From Dyadobacter sp. CECT 9275 (GTDB lineage: Bacteria > Bacteroidota > Bacteroidia > Cytophagales > Spirosomataceae), in the NCBI RefSeq assembly GCF_907164905.1, contig NZ_CAJRAF010000002.1:1178001-1242000 (forward strand): a DNA stretch of 64,000 nucleotides. Reading direction: 5' to 3'. The translations under genes and the position numbers were made by a program. The notes under the pieces were generated by a model. That model was not told where the DNA came from. It did not search any database and was given only the letters and a program-made list of their open reading frames with translations. Positions 41,494 to 48,565 of this stretch are shown here, piece after piece. The stretch's first letter is position 1; each line of letters begins with the position of its first letter.

Positions 41494-42531
41494 ATGAAAA
41501 AATTCGGGAATTTGTACGAGAAGATTTGCAATAGAGAAAACCTATTACTGGCCGACCTGCACGCGAGTAAAGGAAAATCCAGGCAGAAAGATGTGAAGTT
41601 TCATATTCAAAATCGTGAAGCAAACTTGGAATTACTTCATCAGATGTTGGTAAACAAAACTTTTAAAACTTCCGAATACAAAACCTTTACCATTTTCGAG
41701 CCTAAAAAGCGTATTATTTCAAGGCTACCTTATTTCCCTGACAGGCCAGTACAGCATGCTATCATGAATGTGGTTGGTCCTATCTGGCTATCCGTATTCA
41801 CAAAAGATACTTACAGTTGCATAAAAGGCCGGGGCGTTCACCTCGCATTGAAAAATGTGAAGCTCGCCTTGAAGGATGTTCCGAACACTACATATTGTCT
41901 CAAACTGGACATTCAAAAGTTTTACCCCAGTGTTGATCACAAGATTTTAAAACGGATCATCCGGCTTAAAATAAAGGACAATGATGTTTTGGATCTGATT
42001 GATGGCATTATTGATTCATCACCGGGCCTTCCAATTGGCAATTATCTAAGCCAGTTTCTTGGGAATCTGTATCTGACATACTTTGACCATTGGCTTAAAG
42101 AAGTCATGCGTGTAAAATACTACTTCCGGTACTGTGATGACATGGTCATCTTATCAGGATCGAAACAATATTTACACCAGTTGCTCGCAGACATCCGTCT
42201 TTACCTTGACATTGATTTGAATCTTGCATTAAAACCTAACTATCAGATTTTCCCTGTCGAAAGTCGCGGTATTGACTTTCTGGGATACGTAATCAGGCAC
42301 GATTACGTACGGATGCGAAAAAGAATAAAACAAAGCTTTGCCAGGGCAATAGCAAAAAGAAAACCGAAGTTCAGCCTCGAAGCTTACAAGGGCTGGGCAA
42401 AACATGCAAATACTCTCCACCTCATAAAGAAACTTAACGATGACTCAAATAAAAAACTTCAAAGATTTCGGGATAACCGCCGAATTCAAAGGGATGGAAG
42501 GCGAGAAAATAGATATATACCAGGTCCTTAA
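41494..42531 (+). CDS. Diversity-generating retroelement reverse transcriptase
   Basis: Protein of 345 residues of the Bacteroidota DGR type. It starts MKKFGNLYEKICNRENLLLA and has RLPYFPDRPVQHAIMNVV, CIKGRGVH and LDIQKFYPSVDH. The DGR-typical SQ in GNYLSQ is at 186-187 and the catalytic YCDD at 213-216. It copies template RNA with errors at adenines and transfers the cDNA to variable repeats. The second active-site residue is Cys rather than the usual Ala. It is intact and follows the target genes in the same direction. Confidence 0.94.
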   Translation: MKKFGNLYEKICNRENLLLADLHASKGKSRQKDVKFHIQNREANLELLHQMLVNKTFKTSEYKTFTIFEPKKRIISRLPYFPDRPVQHAIMNVVGPIWLSVFTKDTYSCIKGRGVHLALKNVKLALKDVPNTTYCLKLDIQKFYPSVDHKILKRIIRLKIKDNDVLDLIDGIIDSSPGLPIGNYLSQFLGNLYLTYFDHWLKEVMRVKYYFRYCDDMVILSGSKQYLHQLLADIRLYLDIDLNLALKPNYQIFPVESRGIDFLGYVIRHDYVRMRKRIKQSFARAIAKRKPKFSLEAYKGWAKHANTLHLIKKLNDDSNKKLQRFRDNRRIQRDGRRENRYIPGP

Positions 42532-42751
42532 CAAAGAAATTGAGGTTCACCGGTATCGAATAGAAAACTCCAAATATCCCGAGAAAGGAAATGGCAAGCG
42601 CCTCGATATGGAAATAGTTTTCGATGGCCGTAAAAGGGTTGTGTTTTCAGGGTCAGTGATTCTTCAGGAAATAATCAAAAAGATACCGCTCGCATCATTT
42701 CCGTTCAGAACGGTGATTAAAATGATCAACCGACGTCACGAATTTACCTGA
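42440..42751 (+). CDS. Probable DGR accessory protein
   Basis: Protein of 103 residues overlapping the RT 3' end by 92 nt. Its text (FKGMEGEKIDIYQVLNKEIE, then RLDMEIVFDGRKRVVFSGS and IPLASFPFRTVIKMINR) matches, as far as I recall, a small protein found beside DGR RTs in Bacteroidota phages. It is not the four-helix Avd protein by sequence, being mainly beta. It may bind RNA or DNA for the retroelement; this is inference. Confidence 0.6.
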   Translation: MTQIKNFKDFGITAEFKGMEGEKIDIYQVLNKEIEVHRYRIENSKYPEKGNGKRLDMEIVFDGRKRVVFSGSVILQEIIKKIPLASFPFRTVIKMINRRHEFT

Positions 42752-42804
42752 CTGACGATGCGGTTAAGAGTCTCAGATAAATTTCACCTTTAATTATAAA
42801 AATC

Positions 42805-43284
42805 ATGGCCTCATGGTACAATGCGAAGATCCGCTATCAAAAAGAAGATGAAGCGGGGAGCCTCAAAACAATTAACGAATCATACTTGATTGATTCTGTA
42901 AGTTTCACTGAAGCCGAAGCTCGGGCTTATAAACAGATTGTAACTGGCGCAAGTGATTTCGGTGTAATCAGTATTACCCGCATGCGACTTGCCGACCTGT
43001 TTATCTACGAAGAAGGGGAAAAGTGGTACAAAATAAAAGTTGTGTACTTCTCCGTGGACGAAAGATCAGGAAAAGAAAAAAAGGTAGTGAACTACATGCT
43101 GCTGAATGCAGAAAGCGTGCAGCAAGCTCAGGACAGGATCATTGAAGAGCTCAGAAACTTCCTAATTCCGTACGAAATCGAAAGCGTCTCACTTACACCA
43201 ATCCTAGAAGTGTTCCCGTATCAGGCTCCCGACGAACAAGAGGTGCCGGATAATTTCAGGCCTGTTTCGGACGCGCAGCCATGA
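42805..43284 (+). CDS. DUF4494 protein
   Basis: Protein of 159 residues starting MASWYNAKIRYQKEDEAG, with INESYLIDSVSFTEAEARAY and ITRMRLADLFIYEEGEKWYK, the DUF4494 pattern. It is widespread in Bacteroidota phages and elements; function unknown. It overlaps the next gene by 4 nt. Confidence 0.85.
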   Translation: MASWYNAKIRYQKEDEAGSLKTINESYLIDSVSFTEAEARAYKQIVTGASDFGVISITRMRLADLFIYEEGEKWYKIKVVYFSVDERSGKEKKVVNYMLLNAESVQQAQDRIIEELRNFLIPYEIESVSLTPILEVFPYQAPDEQEVPDNFRPVSDAQP

Positions 43285-43808
43285 AAATTATTTGTGCTCA
43301 CTGTAACAAAGAGGCGGACTTGCCAACAGGGAAAGTCAACTACTCCGTAAAAAAGGGATGGAAGGTATTTTGTTCGCGATCATGCTCTTCAGCGGCGCGA
43401 AGAGCAAACAGGACACCGGAAGAATGGAAGCAAATTAAGGCGGATTACGACAAAAAAAGGCGCGCTGATCTTGGCGACGTCCTTAAAATGCAAAAGGCTG
43501 AATACTTCAAAAGAACCTACGATCCTGTCAAAGCCGCTATTCAAAGAAAAAAGAGGATGCCTTCGCACGTTGAGTATTGTCGCCGACCAGAATATCGACA
43601 AAAAAAGAAGGCATACGACGAAGTCTATCAGGCCAAAAGGCTTTATGGAGAGCACTGGGAAAGTGCAATCATATTAAAAAATCTTGAATGTCATATCGAT
43701 AACAGAGAAGTGAAACAATCAAATAATTTAATTAACAAATCACAAAAACGAAAACGGTTATGGACCAAAATTCTGAATCAAAAATTGAACTCACTGCCAA
43801 CAACTTGA
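43281..43808 (+). CDS. Zinc-finger phage protein
   Basis: Protein of 175 residues. The N-terminus has two cysteine pairs (CAHC at 5-8; CSRSC near 31-35), a likely zinc site, then a long basic helical region (QKKKAYDEVYQAKRLY). The basic C-terminus suggests nucleic-acid binding. No family recognised. It overlaps the next gene by 49 nt. Confidence 0.55.
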   Translation: MKIICAHCNKEADLPTGKVNYSVKKGWKVFCSRSCSSAARRANRTPEEWKQIKADYDKKRRADLGDVLKMQKAEYFKRTYDPVKAAIQRKKRMPSHVEYCRRPEYRQKKKAYDEVYQAKRLYGEHWESAIILKNLECHIDNREVKQSNNLINKSQKRKRLWTKILNQKLNSLPTT

Positions 43809-43993
43809 AGAACGCCCTTTGGGATACCCTTCAAAAAGTACAGTCCGGCAATATGGAGCCCGGTCAAGCAGATTCTATTGCCACTTCGGCAAGGGAGATA
43901 TTAAGAACAACTTCAGTTCAACTCAAAGTGGCCCAGCAGTCAAAAAGGCCGATCCCCTCAGACGTGCTGTCGTTTTCTGAAAACCAAAAGTGA
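43760..43993 (+). CDS. Hypothetical helical phage protein
   Basis: Protein of 77 residues, one helical hairpin: ALWDTLQKVQSGNMEPGQADSIATSAREILRTTSVQLK. This resembles small phage proteins found near recombination or packaging genes, with unknown role. Confidence 0.5.
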   Translation: MDQNSESKIELTANNLKNALWDTLQKVQSGNMEPGQADSIATSAREILRTTSVQLKVAQQSKRPIPSDVLSFSENQK

Positions 43994-44050
43994 TTTTCAC
44001 GGCGCATGCATAATAGTGTGCGCCAATATGTATCCGCATCCAGCATCAAA

Positions 44051-44311
44051 ATGAAAAAACAAGCAAGAGTCTCTATAAAGGAGCCTGTAAAACCTACAAA
44101 GGAAGTCAAAGCCGATTTATCGAAAGGAATCTACAAAGGAGAGATTCGGAGTATCGTCGGCCAGCATAGATTACTTGTCCGCGCATCTGGTAAGGAGTCG
44201 TTCATTTATGTCGATAAATCCGGAGTTGAAGCGATAAAGGAAAAGTACGGAAAAGACTTCATCCGGAATTGCGGGGTTGTTAAAAAGGATCATAAGCCAC
44301 AATTTAAATAA
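44051..44311 (+). CDS. Small basic phage protein
   Basis: Protein of 86 residues from ATG 44051. Basic N-terminus (KKQARVSIKEPVKPTKEVK), then a small beta domain (GEIRSIVGQHRLLVRASGKE). An upstream ATG at 44006 would add 15 residues of less typical text. No family recognised. Confidence 0.45.
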   Translation: MKKQARVSIKEPVKPTKEVKADLSKGIYKGEIRSIVGQHRLLVRASGKESFIYVDKSGVEAIKEKYGKDFIRNCGVVKKDHKPQFK

Positions 44312-44320
44312 AGACTCAAG

Positions 44321-44611
44321 ATGTCAAGGACAACAACTTTATTAAGAAGGCCAGACGGATCAAAAGTTGAAATAACCGTTGAGTTTTGGGTGAATATTCG
44401 CAAAGAAAATTACTCCGTGGTTGTTAATTTTTGCGCCCCTGGAAAGCGGAAATTTAAACCGTTGTATGATTCGGATACTTGGCAGTATCGAAACCTTTCT
44501 TTGCCTGAGCGACTGGAATATGCACGGAAAAAGCAACTGGAAGTGTGCACCGAAGAAGAAATTTACGAAGCAAAATTAAAGTGTTGGGAATCTTTAAAGC
44601 CTGAAAAATAA
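44321..44611 (+). CDS. Hypothetical phage protein
   Basis: Protein of 96 residues: beta-rich first half (KVEITVEFWVNIRKENYSVV), helical second half (LPERLEYARKKQLEVCTEEE). Its stop overlaps the start of the next gene by 1 nt. No family recognised. Confidence 0.5.
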   Translation: MSRTTTLLRRPDGSKVEITVEFWVNIRKENYSVVVNFCAPGKRKFKPLYDSDTWQYRNLSLPERLEYARKKQLEVCTEEEIYEAKLKCWESLKPEK

Positions 44612-44910
44612 TGGGAGATTTCATTTCATCCAAAACGGTGGCGACCAGGAAAGAGCACAAATGCTTTACCTGTTGCAGAAATATGCCAAAAGGCAGCACA
44701 ATGTTAGCTAGCACAAACAAGGAGGACGGTCAAATTTACACCTTGTATATCTGTCAAACTTGTGTTGACGTCATCCATGAGTTTCCCCATTTCGAAGGTA
44801 GTGAGTGGCTTTACGAACATGAGACAATTCGTGAAGCTCTCGCGCCAGGTCAAACCCCGGAGCAGCTACTGGAGGATCTGAGAAATTCAAAACCATCATT
44901 AAACAGTTAA
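44611..44910 (+). CDS. Zinc-ribbon-like phage protein
   Basis: Protein of 99 residues with two cysteine pairs, CFTCC (18-22) and CQTC (48-51), spaced like a zinc ribbon: HKCFTCCRNMPKGSTMLAS ... YICQTCVDVIHEF. Similar short proteins occur in many phages of Bacteroidota. Role unknown, perhaps nucleic-acid binding. Confidence 0.6.
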   Translation: MGDFISSKTVATRKEHKCFTCCRNMPKGSTMLASTNKEDGQIYTLYICQTCVDVIHEFPHFEGSEWLYEHETIREALAPGQTPEQLLEDLRNSKPSLNS

Positions 44911-44915
44911 ACACC

Positions 44916-45146
44916 ATGGCAGCAACAAGAATAATGCCCATGCACATCTGGGCCTTGCTCGACGCAAATTTACGGCGTCAAACCGGTTACGGAGCCTGGT
45001 ACTGGTACGGAGTTGAAAGAAAGAAAAGATCAGTACCTATGTCAAGATTAAATTTAATCGTAGCAAGGTTATCTTGGAGGAATTCGCCGGAAGGAATTGA
45101 ATTTTGGGAGCAGGTTTATAACGAGTACAAAAATCTGAAACCATGA
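44916..45146 (+). CDS. Hypothetical small protein
   Basis: Protein of 76 residues, aromatic near the start (YGAWYWYGVERKKR). Overlaps the next gene by 4 nt. No family recognised. Confidence 0.4.
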   Translation: MAATRIMPMHIWALLDANLRRQTGYGAWYWYGVERKKRSVPMSRLNLIVARLSWRNSPEGIEFWEQVYNEYKNLKP

Positions 45147-45376
45147 AAACTGAAAAACAGGAATTAGAAATTGAAGTAAAATATTTTGAAACTGACGATG
45201 AACGAGCAGACAAAAGGAACGGCTTGAAACTACGAAACAACAGCCCGGAGCTAATCAATTACGCCGTCGAATTTTCCTTAAAAATGCACGTAGACGAGGG
45301 TATTATTACATTAGAAAGGATTGACAACGTATTGATTACAAATGTTGCCGTCTATGTAATTGTGTTTAAGCAGTAG
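45143..45376 (+). CDS. Hypothetical small protein
   Basis: Protein of 77 residues: charged N-terminal half (VKYFETDDERADKRNGLKLR), beta C-terminal half. Coupled to the preceding gene. No family recognised. Confidence 0.4.
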   Translation: MKTEKQELEIEVKYFETDDERADKRNGLKLRNNSPELINYAVEFSLKMHVDEGIITLERIDNVLITNVAVYVIVFKQ

Positions 45377-45415
45377 TCTGGGTTTATAATTAGATACTTT
45401 AAAAAAGCAGAAACC

Positions 45416-45646
45416 ATGAAATTTAAACCTGGGCAAATCTGGGAAACACGCGACGGGAAAAGTCACGTGGTGATAGTAAGAATTTTAGAAGAAGAAGCAA
45501 TGTACCCGGTGAGAGGTATAAACGACTGCTGGACGGATGCAGGTCGATATATAAGCATTGGGTACATCAGGGAATACAATTTTATGGACCTCGTAAAACT
45601 GGTCGGCTTCGTAAAAGTAAAATCAAATAACAGTTCAAAACCTTAA
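45416..45646 (+). CDS. Hypothetical small protein
   Basis: Protein of 76 residues with a small beta-barrel look (FKPGQIWETRDGKSHVVIVR). FKPGQIWxTRDG recalls SH3-like small phage proteins. Function unknown. Confidence 0.45.
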   Translation: MKFKPGQIWETRDGKSHVVIVRILEEEAMYPVRGINDCWTDAGRYISIGYIREYNFMDLVKLVGFVKVKSNNSSKP

Positions 45647-45658
45647 CAGATTTCAATA

Positions 45659-45844
45659 ATGGAAATATTACTGATGCTGGGCTTGATGGCTGTCGTAATG
45701 GTAGGCGCTCAGATTTTTGCCGAATTGCTAATAGTTATTCTGAAATTATTTTGGATGTTCTGTTGCCTAATCGGTTCCTGCCTACTTGGTATTTCGCAGT
45801 GGATCACGATTCAAATTATGAAAGTTTGGAGTTTAAAACCTTAA
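45659..45844 (+). CDS. Small membrane protein
   Basis: Protein of 61 residues, almost wholly hydrophobic with two membrane helices and a short basic end. By size it could be a holin-like or exclusion protein, but it lies far from any lysis gene. No family recognised. Confidence 0.4.
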   Translation: MEILLMLGLMAVVMVGAQIFAELLIVILKLFWMFCCLIGSCLLGISQWITIQIMKVWSLKP

Positions 45845-45859
45845 CATAAACGAACCCTT

Positions 45860-46138
45860 ATGAGCTCATTCGGACAAATATTTTTCACTACCGATAAGTG
45901 GAAAGATGCATTCCAGTGCTGGGACGATAATCAGCATTTGTATGAAGGTAAGATACAGATGGTTATCAACACAAACTTTTTCACGTCTGGCTATTGGATT
46001 GAAGACATCGGCAAAGAGCTGGCGCACGGCGACATCGTGTACGATTCTAACAAAAAGGTGCAGGCGCTAAAAGCTAGAATTGAGTCGGAAATAGACAGGG
46101 CCGAAAGCGATGGATGTTCCCCGCAATTTGTAAACTAA
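45860..46138 (+). CDS. Hypothetical phage protein
   Basis: Protein of 92 residues with FGQIFFTTDKWKDAFQCWDD at its start and an acidic helix at the end. No family recognised. Located in the early operon of short genes that share AAACCTTAACA-type leaders. Confidence 0.4.
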   Translation: MSSFGQIFFTTDKWKDAFQCWDDNQHLYEGKIQMVINTNFFTSGYWIEDIGKELAHGDIVYDSNKKVQALKARIESEIDRAESDGCSPQFVN

Positions 46139-46159
46139 AAACCTTAACAGAGTCGAACC

Positions 46160-46663
46160 ATGAAATCATTCGAAGATTTTTTGATCGAGGTCTTTATTGA
46201 GCGTTCCGAAAACCCCAACCCGGAACACGTTCAAAACGCGGCAAGGAACTACGAGAAGATGCGCGCCATGTTTCCATTTATCGACGCGGTACATCACGCT
46301 TCGATTGAGGCAGCACAGCGATATTCTGACCAGAATGGAAAAGGCAATCAATCCCTATTCGACCTGGAAAAAGAGCGATTCCAGTGGAGCCAACGAACAT
46401 TCCGGGCGGCGAGCCCTTCCGGTTGTCTTTTCCACCTTCGACGGGAAATTAAGGAGATAGACGCAAGCCTGAATGCTGGAAACCCCGACCCGGTCGAGTT
46501 CGCGGATGCTCAAATGATGCTGTGGGATACAATGCAGCGGTGCGGCATATCCCTGGATGAAATGTTTCAGGCATTCCGCGACAAATTCGAAAAGAACAAG
46601 CGTCGGAAGTGGAACCAGCAACCGGAAGGTCACTATGAGCACGAAAGAGGAATTCACGATTAA
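46160..46663 (+). CDS. DUF550 / dATP-dGTP diphosphohydrolase-like protein
   Basis: Protein of 167 residues. The C-terminal half carries the DUF550 text: WSQRTFRAASPSGCLFHLRREI then EIDASLNAGNPDPVEFADAQMMLW and FRDKFEKNKRRKW. DUF550 is related to the MazG-type all-alpha NTP pyrophosphohydrolases and has been linked to dATP/dGTP hydrolysis. The acidic metal ligands of MazG lie at HLRREIKEID and EFADAQ. A role in modifying the nucleotide pool during infection is likely. Confidence 0.78.
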   Translation: MKSFEDFLIEVFIERSENPNPEHVQNAARNYEKMRAMFPFIDAVHHASIEAAQRYSDQNGKGNQSLFDLEKERFQWSQRTFRAASPSGCLFHLRREIKEIDASLNAGNPDPVEFADAQMMLWDTMQRCGISLDEMFQAFRDKFEKNKRRKWNQQPEGHYEHERGIHD

Positions 46664-46675
46664 ACTTTAACAGCT

Positions 46676-46933
46676 ATGAACCAGGAATACGGATGTGGCC
46701 TCGATTCAGAGGTGTTTGAGTGCCACCGATGCAAAGGCCAGTTTAATCATACACAAGGTACGTGGTTACCTGCCGGAGAAACAGAAATCCAATTTATGAA
46801 GGAGATAGAGGGGCGTAGTTTGGGGGATACGAGATTCTTTACCTGGGACCTTCGTGAACCGGAAGTGATAACCAGCGACGATTTTACTTGTTACGATTGT
46901 ATAACTGAAAACGATGTTTTCTTAGAGCTATGA
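46676..46933 (+). CDS. Cysteine-rich small phage protein
   Basis: Protein of 85 residues with CHRCKGQF (16-23) and CYDC near 74-77, a zinc-ribbon-like pair. Acidic overall. Similar in layout to the product at 44611-44910. No family recognised. Confidence 0.5.
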   Translation: MNQEYGCGLDSEVFECHRCKGQFNHTQGTWLPAGETEIQFMKEIEGRSLGDTRFFTWDLREPEVITSDDFTCYDCITENDVFLEL

Positions 46934-46957
46934 TGAAAATATGTAAAGAACAGTTTA

Positions 46958-47209
46958 TTGAGCGAAGACAGAATCGTATCTCCTAAAAGAGCAAAAGAAA
47001 TAATTTCTGGCGTCTTAAGAGATCAGTCTTATTTTATTTGTCATAAAGCCAGTATTGATGGTAAAGACATTTGCTGCAGAAAATTTTACGATGAGATGGG
47101 GGATAATAGCCAGTTGATTCGAATAGCTGAAAGACTTAATGCCATTCAGTTTGTTGAGATGCCGGAGACAGAAAAATTGCCAACCTGGAAAGAAATGCAT
47201 AAAAGTTAA
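46958..47209 (+). CDS. Hypothetical phage protein
   Basis: Open frame of 83 residues beginning with TTG 46958 (MSEDRIVSPKRAKEIISGVL). Mixed charged sequence, with ICHKASIDGKDICCRKFYDE in the middle. It is the last small gene before the putative structured RNA and the late region. No family recognised. Confidence 0.45.
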   Translation: MSEDRIVSPKRAKEIISGVLRDQSYFICHKASIDGKDICCRKFYDEMGDNSQLIRIAERLNAIQFVEMPETEKLPTWKEMHKS

Positions 47210-47245
47210 TTAATCCAACCCAAACAAACTAAGCGATTCAAACGG

Positions 47246-47373
47246 AGGCTGCTGGTAAGGCAAAACGGCTTCCGGAACGTCGGTGTTAACGCGGGAATTA
47301 CAAATTCCGTCGTTTAAGGCTCATTCGGGTTAATCCAGGATCGAAGTACAACGACGGGTACTATCGGCAGCTT
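47246..47373 (+). ncRNA. Candidate structured RNA
   Basis: An 11-bp closing helix forms between AGGCTGCTGGT (47246-47256) and ATCGGCAGCTT (47363-47373), allowing G-U pairs. Inside it CCGTCGTT (47307-47314) pairs with AACGACGG (47350-47357). GGAATT/AATTCC (47294-47308) is an alternative inner hairpin sharing two bases. No known RNA family recognised. Confidence 0.4.
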
Positions 47374-47464
47374 TGTGAAGTGAGAGATGTTTTAGAAAAA
47401 AGTTGAAAATATTTTATCTAAGCGCTTTTTTGTACCTAAACAATAAGTTGTAAGTAATTTTATT

Positions 47465-47487
47465 TCGTTTTTATTACATTTGGAATA
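47465..47487 (+). promoter_or_regulatory. Late-promoter-like motif, copy 1
   Basis: 23-nt motif starting TCGTTTTTATT and ending GAATA; 21 of 23 bases match the copy at 54881-54903. A TATATTTG box follows at 47493-47500. It lies before the first late gene. Confidence 0.6.
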
Positions 47488-47528
47488 TTTAGTATATTTG
47501 AGAAAAATTGAACCATAAAAATACAGCC

Positions 47529-47984
47529 ATGAGAAAACTTGCCATTTTTACGCTTCTCTCACTTTTCTTCCTTATAGGCGCGTTGGATGCGGCGCATGCC
47601 CAGGTAAAAGACAAGGATAAGAGTGAAAGCAGATTCCTGCCATTGATATCCAAAACAACCGGTAAGACGATTGATACCCTTTCTAATGCCACAACAAAGA
47701 GGCAGACGGTTAAGGCGGAAGGTTACTACAACACCGTTTCTATCATAACCACTTTAAAAAAGAACAGCGGCACCATGGCCGGGAAATTGTATTTCCAGCT
47801 TTCTCACGACGGTATTCATTTTGCCAGGGCAGGAGGCGCTGATTCATTAACCGTAACCAATGTAGACTCGCTAAGCAAAGAGTTTAACATATCTCCTTCC
47901 AGAGCTTTGTTTTACCGAATCGAGTTCGTCGGATCTGGTACTCAGTCAACAAGGTTCAATAGTACCGCGATTTTGAGGAAATAA
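47529..47984 (+). CDS. Secreted protein at the start of the late region
   Basis: Protein of 151 residues from ATG 47529, with a signal peptide (KLAIFTLLSLFFLIGALDAA, ending HAQ). The mature part is a small beta domain (KLYFQLSHDGIHFARAGGAD). An exported phage protein next to the packaging genes is unusual; it may act in the envelope as an exclusion or conversion factor. An upstream ATG at 47508 would add seven residues before the signal peptide. No family recognised. Confidence 0.6.
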   Translation: MRKLAIFTLLSLFFLIGALDAAHAQVKDKDKSESRFLPLISKTTGKTIDTLSNATTKRQTVKAEGYYNTVSIITTLKKNSGTMAGKLYFQLSHDGIHFARAGGADSLTVTNVDSLSKEFNISPSRALFYRIEFVGSGTQSTRFNSTAILRK

Positions 47985-48004
47985 GTATAGTGGTGGTAAG
48001 GTAA

Positions 48005-48039
48005 AAGCCCGACAACTTAATCAAGGGTCGGGCTTTTTG
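48005..48039 (+). terminator. Rho-independent terminator before terminase genes
   Basis: AAAGCCCGAC and GTCGGGCTTT pair around a 12-nt loop and are followed by a T run. It ends the transcript of the secreted protein gene, so that gene is its own unit. Confidence 0.88.
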
Positions 48040-48064
48040 TTTGAATAACCTAAATTATCCGTAT

Positions 48065-48565
48065 ATGGCAGGAGGGCGGCCAACAAAATATGACGGGGGG
48101 TATCACCCTAAATTGGCCTACAAACTTTGTCTCTTGGGCCACACAAACAACGAAATTGCTGAATTTTTCGATGTAAATATTGATACGATTTACGAATGGC
48201 AAAAAATACACGAAGAGTTTTCCGACGCACTTACGCGCGGAAAAGTTGTAGCAGATGCAAAAGTTGCCCAGGCGGTGTATAAAGCAGCTATAGGTTTCAG
48301 GCACAAGGAAACTAAGTTTTTTGTAATCCGGGATGAAATAAAGACCGAGGACACAATCAAACAATATCCTCCTGACATGAAAGCTGCAGCCATGTGGCTA
48401 AGCAACAGAACCAAAAATTGGAGAGCTCGCCCAGCAGAGCAAAAGCCGGATGGCGATGGAGAGGAAGGCGGAAGATCAAAATCAATAACCTTTACGGTAA
48501 AAGACCCAGTTAAAAATACTCAGATAACCCTGGATATAGGTGGAGCTAACGAGGAAACAGTTTGA
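48065..48565 (+). CDS. Terminase small subunit-like protein
   Basis: Protein of 166 residues from ATG 48065 (an in-frame TTG at 48041 is less likely). It has GRPTKYDGGYHPKLAYKLCL, an HTH (NNEIAEFFDVNIDTIYEWQK) and a C-terminal region (MKAAAMWLSNRTKNWRARPA). This is the layout of phage small terminase subunits, which bind the packaging site. It overlaps the large subunit gene by 26 nt. Confidence 0.85.
   Translation: MAGGRPTKYDGGYHPKLAYKLCLLGHTNNEIAEFFDVNIDTIYEWQKIHEEFSDALTRGKVVADAKVAQAVYKAAIGFRHKETKFFVIRDEIKTEDTIKQYPPDMKAAAMWLSNRTKNWRARPAEQKPDGDGEEGGRSKSITFTVKDPVKNTQITLDIGGANEETV

Larger units (their letters stand above)
47210..47528. other. Boundary between early and late phage genes
   Basis: 319 bp without a protein gene. 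It holds a candidate structured RNA (47246-47373) and a late-promoter-like motif (47465-47487) with TATATTTG at 47493-47500. It thus separates the early gene cluster from the structural operon. Confidence 0.65.

Noticed and set aside
41289..41534. Open frame through the template-position repeat, as a fourth DGR target gene
   Set aside because: It lacks the N-terminal domain of the three targets, has no suitable start and changes to unrelated text after the repeat.
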